From positions 1,730,206 to 1,794,205 of the forward strand of contig JAAONU010000018.1 in NCBI GenBank assembly GCA_012932295.1: 64,000 nt of DNA, read 5' to 3'. How positions within the stretch are numbered: the first letter of the stretch is position 1; each line of letters starts with the position of its first letter. Made by a program: the position numbers and the translations under genes. The DNA comes from Cyclina sinensis. Lineage: Eukaryota; Mollusca; Bivalvia; Venerida; Veneridae. The notes under the pieces are model-generated. The model worked only from the letters and a program-made list of their open reading frames with translations. It did not search any database and had not been told where the DNA came from. Below are positions 60,058 through 64,000 of this stretch, piece after piece.

Positions 60058-60261
60058 CTTTGTCTGTCCTATCTTACTGAAATGAATAAGAGAATACTAC
60101 TGATAGACTATTTCTATTTAAAGGATTATGCCAACATTTCAAGGCCTAAGTACATACAAGCAAAACAAGTAAATTTGTGAGCTAATGCTCACTAGTGATA
60201 CCCCCGCTATCAGAAATTTGACTTTCATAATGTAATTTGCATTTGTCATATGTATAAAGAG

Positions 60262-61322
60262 TAGGGATGGCAACGAGTAACTGGTTAACCGAGTACTCGA
60301 TCGAACGTCCGAATATCGGTTAACAAAATTGATATTCGATTACTCGGCAAAAATATTTAATTTCTAATTTTTTTGCGATTTAGAAAGGTTGGTGTATTCA
60401 ATCAGTTCAGAAATTTGGAGATGTACATGTATCTTCATAAATACCTCTTAAATGCAATCAAAACATCCTTGAAGAGGTGCGAAAATGATATCGTTAATTT
60501 AACGAGGCGATCAACAGTTTGACACGCGCATGGGATTGAACACCTTTGTCGCTTACGTCATTCGGCCTCTTATAATATTTAATGACCTTTAATTGTGTAA
60601 GAGTTTGTAGCCGAAACTTGTTTTAAGGTATATGTTTTGAAAACAGCAAATGGCCGGATTGCTATTATGAATGTTAGATTAAAGATAGTAATTAGACCCG
60701 ATTAAGCTTTTGTTTTTCTTTACTCAATAAAGGAGAGTAACTCCCTTTTCTTCTTTACGCATATAAATCCAGAAATATCATTAACTTTTTATATATTGAT
60801 AAAGTTTTTGTTTAGAATAAGATATTAAAATTTCAAGAGTCAAAGTGCCGCCTGCAAAATCTAATGCTTGGAAATATTTCAAACGCTGTGCTGATAGCAA
60901 GACTATTAAATGTACATTATGTAGTTCTGGAATAACGTATACTGGTGGAACTAAAACATGATAAATCATTTACGCTTCAAGCATCCTTCTGAAAACAGAC
61001 CAGTCTATATAACTTCAAGACGAAAAAAAGATATATGAACTGTTATACATGTTTTAAACTTGATATTGCATTAATTAAAACGTTATAAAATATAATGTTG
61101 ATTTAATTTGTTTGATGGTTATTCTAAGTTACCTCCCTTGCAGTCCTATTTATAGTTACACATCTATGAATTTAAATAGAAAACGAAAGTAGCATGCAGA
61201 CGGTGTTAATATATTGTGATAAAACTTTGACGATCATTGGAAATCATCCGAGTAACCCAGTACTCGATCGGAAAAATGACCGAGTACTCGAGTATTGATT
61301 TTGGTATTCGTTGCCATCCCTA
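60262..61322 (+). mobile_element. hAT-superfamily element, internally deleted (1,061 bp)
   Basis: The terminal inverted repeats are TAGGGATGGCAACGAGTAAC (left) and TAGGGATGGCAACGAATACC (right end inverted). The 8-bp target duplication ATAAAGAG is exact on both sides (60254-60261 and 61323-61330). Subterminal CGAGTACTCG palindromes occur at both ends. An 8-bp duplication and this TIR type are characteristic of hAT. The transposase is missing except for a zinc-finger remnant. Confidence 0.92.
60846..61015 (+). pseudogene. BED zinc-finger remnant of the hAT transposase
   Basis: The plus strand reads VPPAKSNAWKYFKRCADSKT, then IKCTLCSSGITYTGGTKT. After a frameshift it reads MINHLRFKHPSENRP. W-K-Y-F, C-x2-C and H-x4-KH in this order form a BED finger, the usual N-terminal domain of hAT/ZBED transposases. 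One frameshift plus loss of the DDE/hATC region make it non-functional. Confidence 0.85.
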
Positions 61323-62279
61323 ATAAAGAGTGTCAAATTTTTCCGAGTTTTTACCTGAACTTAATACAACTTCATCCAAGGCACAGCTAGATGGATATGA
61401 AAATGGTCAGAATAATGAACAGGTATTACATCTGTGATTTCTGATTCATCAAAGTCTTTATTCACAAAAACACGATCAAGTGAACCTCCTTTCCTGTGTG
61501 TTGGTAACTTCTAAGTATTCGGTAAACAGGAAGTAGATGAGCAAGGAGGATATAATCGCTTTATACCATATGGGACTATAGGATAAAGCAATATGCAAAA
61601 TATCAGGCTGCTGCATCTTATAGTTGCTGAGAAAACTGTGACGGAAATTGTGAATGTATGTCAACTATGTGTAAAAATCTAAGTATTCGGTAAACAGGAG
61701 GTAGATGAGCAAGAAGCATAAAATCGCTTTACACCATATGGGACTATAGGATAAAGCAATATGCAAAATATCAGGCTGCTGCATCTTATAGTTGCTGAGA
61801 AAACTGTGACGGAAATTGTGAATGTATGTCAACTTTGTGTAAAAATCTAAGTATTCGGTAAACAGGAAGTAGATGAGCAAGGAGCATAAAATCGCTTTAC
61901 ACCATATGGGACTATAGGATAAAGCAATATGCAAAATATCAGGCGGCTGCATGCTCTAGTTGCTTAGAAAACTGCGACGGAAAATAAAGATGTCGTTTGG
62001 TTGATGTAATGCACCTATATAGTGACAAAATCTAAAAATATTCGGTAAACAGGAAGTAGATGAGCAAGGAGCATAAAATCGCTTTACACCATATGGGACT
62101 ATAGGATAAAGCAATATGTGAAATATCAGGCTTCTGCATGTTATAGTTGCTGAGAAAACTGCAACGGAAATTTGTTACGGACGGACGGACGGATGGACGG
62201 ACGGACGGACTGACGGACACACGGACAAGGGTAAAACAGTATACCCCCCACTTCTTCGAAGCGGGGGTATAATAATGTG

Positions 62280-63930
62280 TAAATATGCACGTGCACTAAT
62301 AGGGATGACAAAAAACACCAACTAGCTGTTTTTATAAAAAAAAACGCACGTCTCCCTAGCACATCATTGACACAGGGCACAGAATAGATTAGAGAGGACA
62401 GCTAGTGACAGAATTGTGAACTGGAGAATACCAGGTAAGAATGAGTGTGTTGGAAAAGGTCGTGGTATAACAAGGATTACCATTGTTGCAGAAGATAAGA
62501 TCACTACGACCTTGACCTTCAACCAGCTGACACCAAAATCAATATGCTTCATACATGCCGTTTAGGGTGGGATCATTAACGGGAGATTTGTGGAAAATCG
62601 CCGGGTTTTTGGACATCACAACGGGGTAAAAACGAAAACAAGAAAAGAAAAAAAAAAGAAAAAAAAACGTTCGCTCGTATGAGGACGAGTATATATGATT
62701 GCTTGTCTTGCAGAACGAGTGCAAAAACCGCAAGAAATATACCGATGGAAGTGTATATCATAATGTCACAGTTTACCAACAGTGATTCTCCAAGTAGATG
62801 TAGATGTAATACGCTGTCAAAACGAAACCGGAAGCATGAGTAAGGGGGAGCACTGCGCCTTTTTAAATTCAGTAAACCGCACAGTACTGTTGATCTTTTT
62901 TCTCCTAGGTCTCCAGGACTGGTGATGGTGATGCAGGACGAGTAGAAATTTTGGTCACTCGTCCTCGTCACTGAATGAAAAATTTGTTCCCTGGATTGAT
63001 ACGTATAAAAGACTTGCGAATACAAAATAATTGCCTACCGCCTCCTGTTTTATTTACACATTGATGCAGTGTGTAACTGCATAAAAATAAAAAAATACAC
63101 TTTTAAATGGTGTATTTCAAAAATAACTGGCTTTGTTACTCAATTTAAACATCAAACAGTATGGAGCATAAAAAACTCACAGCTAATTCAGCTCAAAAGT
63201 AACAGTGTAAAGGTCATTCATCTTTCAACTGACTTCAAAAGAGCCGACTTCTACGAACAAGTAGGCTGACGTAGTGCTAGCTGCAAACATTAGGCTAAAG
63301 GATTTCATTTATCAATTCAGAGGCAACGACAGAAGCTATCAATTATTGAACTTGTTTTTCACGGTCATTTGGTCTTTGACAAGTTTATTAGGGTGTCATT
63401 GCAACAGATTGGCAAGGTGTGATATACACAGGCGGTCCGGGCTTATGTTGCGGATTCGTTCTTGGCAGATTTTTATACTGTCTGGTACATTAGGAACAGA
63501 AAACGGTGAATTTCTGGACCGATTAAATGGGTTTTTCGGAGATGCGAACCGGTCCCAGATGTTCTGAAACGTAAAAAACGACGATTTGTTGGATTTCTGC
63601 AAGCCTGTCAATTACATCAATCAGGCGCTAAGTATTACCCCGGGCAATGACCAGATGTTACTGACAATTAACACTAATGCGCTTAAGAAAGAGCCAACTT
63701 TGGTCACCTTATCAACAAATTATTGATCTCGCGTGTCAAGGTTTTGACTTGGTATATTCAAACTTGGTATATTCAAACTTGGACTTAAGTGTGTATTCAA
63801 CAAATTTTATGGATTTTTTTTCTTTCAAGGCAAAATGTTGATTTATCAGGAGATTTGGGTGCTTCGCCGGGGCACCGGTGTAAGGGTCTAAATATCGGGA
63901 GAACCCCACGAGTAACGGGAGAACGCATGT
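62280..63930. other. Unassigned DNA upstream of the sacsin gene
   Basis: No recognisable exon or repeat family. An A-rich run lies at 62638-62668. CpG dinucleotides are more frequent at 62580-62950 and 63380-63560 than in most of the window. Open frames on both strands (62576-63025 minus, 63274-63567 plus, 63396-63611 minus) do not resemble known families. A 5' UTR exon or promoter of the sacsin gene could lie here, but nothing proves it. Confidence 0.35.
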
Positions 63931-64000
63931 ATGATATGCTTCTTTTACTCATTAAGGACAATCATCTTATGAAATTTGAAGACTCTGGGTCAAATAGAAC
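63930..64000 (+). repeat. Start of another core-repeat unit at the window edge
   Basis: CTTTTACTCATTAAGGACAA, then TCTTATGAAATTTGAAG and GGGTCAAATAG, match the unit at 33520-34330. The array continues beyond the window. Confidence 0.55.

Larger units (their letters stand above)
60164..62275 (+). mobile_element. HINE-like element with four units of about 170 bp, split by a hAT element
   Basis: Starts AACAAGTAAATTTGTGAGC. ATACCCCCGCT (60198-60208) is the exact reverse complement of AGCGGGGGTAT at 62260-62270. Core units begin with TAAGTATTCGGTAAACAGGA near 61516, 61684, 61853 and 62036 and are nearly identical, so amplification is recent. GACGGACGGACGGATGGACG leads into the 3' hairpin (CCCCCCACTTCTTCGAAGCG, then GGGGTAT). 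The hAT copy at 60262-61322 lies in the left part. Minus-strand open frames here are repeat translations. Confidence 0.75.

Noticed and set aside
61665..61952. Repeated peptide with ILHIALSYSPIW motifs on the minus strand
   Set aside because: It is the translation of nearly identical 170-bp DNA units in a HINE-like element, not a repeat protein gene.
62576..63025. 149-codon minus-strand open frame as a gene or sacsin first exon
   Set aside because: It includes a translated A-rich run, has no recognisable domain, and no donor with phase 1 was identified.

Overview
This is eukaryotic nuclear DNA, AT-rich and intron-rich. It is most likely from a bivalve mollusc. The reasons are one very large sacsin-like gene with GT-AG introns and a crowd of short repeats built like the pearl/mgr1/DINE-1-type (HINE, Helentron-related) elements known from oysters and mussels. 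That assignment is inference; no species was identified.

The only recognisable host gene is a sacsin-like (SACS) gene on the minus strand. Seven exons can be read with matching phases and consensus splice sites: 56145-56021, 46651-46523, 46035-45888, 39399-37819, 25121-14140 (a single 10.98 kb exon), 13553-13434 and 10446-10279 (stop). Together they encode about 4,416 residues with the full sacsin layout: three Hsp90-like sacsin repeats, a J-domain with HPD, and a C-terminal HEPN domain. No N-terminal ubiquitin-like domain is visible. A phase-compatible candidate first exon (60057-59910) lies inside the remains of a Tigger/pogo-like transposase. Either the gene captured a transposon start, or the true first exon is outside the window or was not recognised.

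Layout. 1-10.3 kb: downstream flank and possible 3' UTR, with short repeats, a G-rich minisatellite, a roughly 170-bp tandem array and AT-rich unique DNA. 10.3-14.1 kb: the last three exons, a LINE reverse-transcriptase fragment and a SINE. 14.1-25.1 kb: the giant exon. 25.1-37.8 kb: a 12.7 kb intron full of repeats, four of them SINE or LINE-endonuclease remnants. 37.8-46.7 kb: exons 5 to 3, which carry the first ATPase-like module, separated by a nested repeat cluster. 46.7-56.0 kb: an intron with a four-level nest of elements. 56.0-60.1 kb: exon 2, repeats and the Tigger remnant. 60.1-64 kb: a HINE-like element interrupted by a hAT element with an 8-bp target duplication, then unassigned DNA.

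The most unusual signal is the repeat population. About 20 elements share one plan: a 5' end near AACAAGA, tandem core units of roughly 115-170 bp, a GACG/GACA-rich stretch, then a short hairpin. In nine elements the 5' subterminal sequence is the reverse complement of the arm at that element's own 3' end, and this sequence differs between subfamilies. Every element whose orientation can be read lies on the plus strand, antisense to the sacsin gene.
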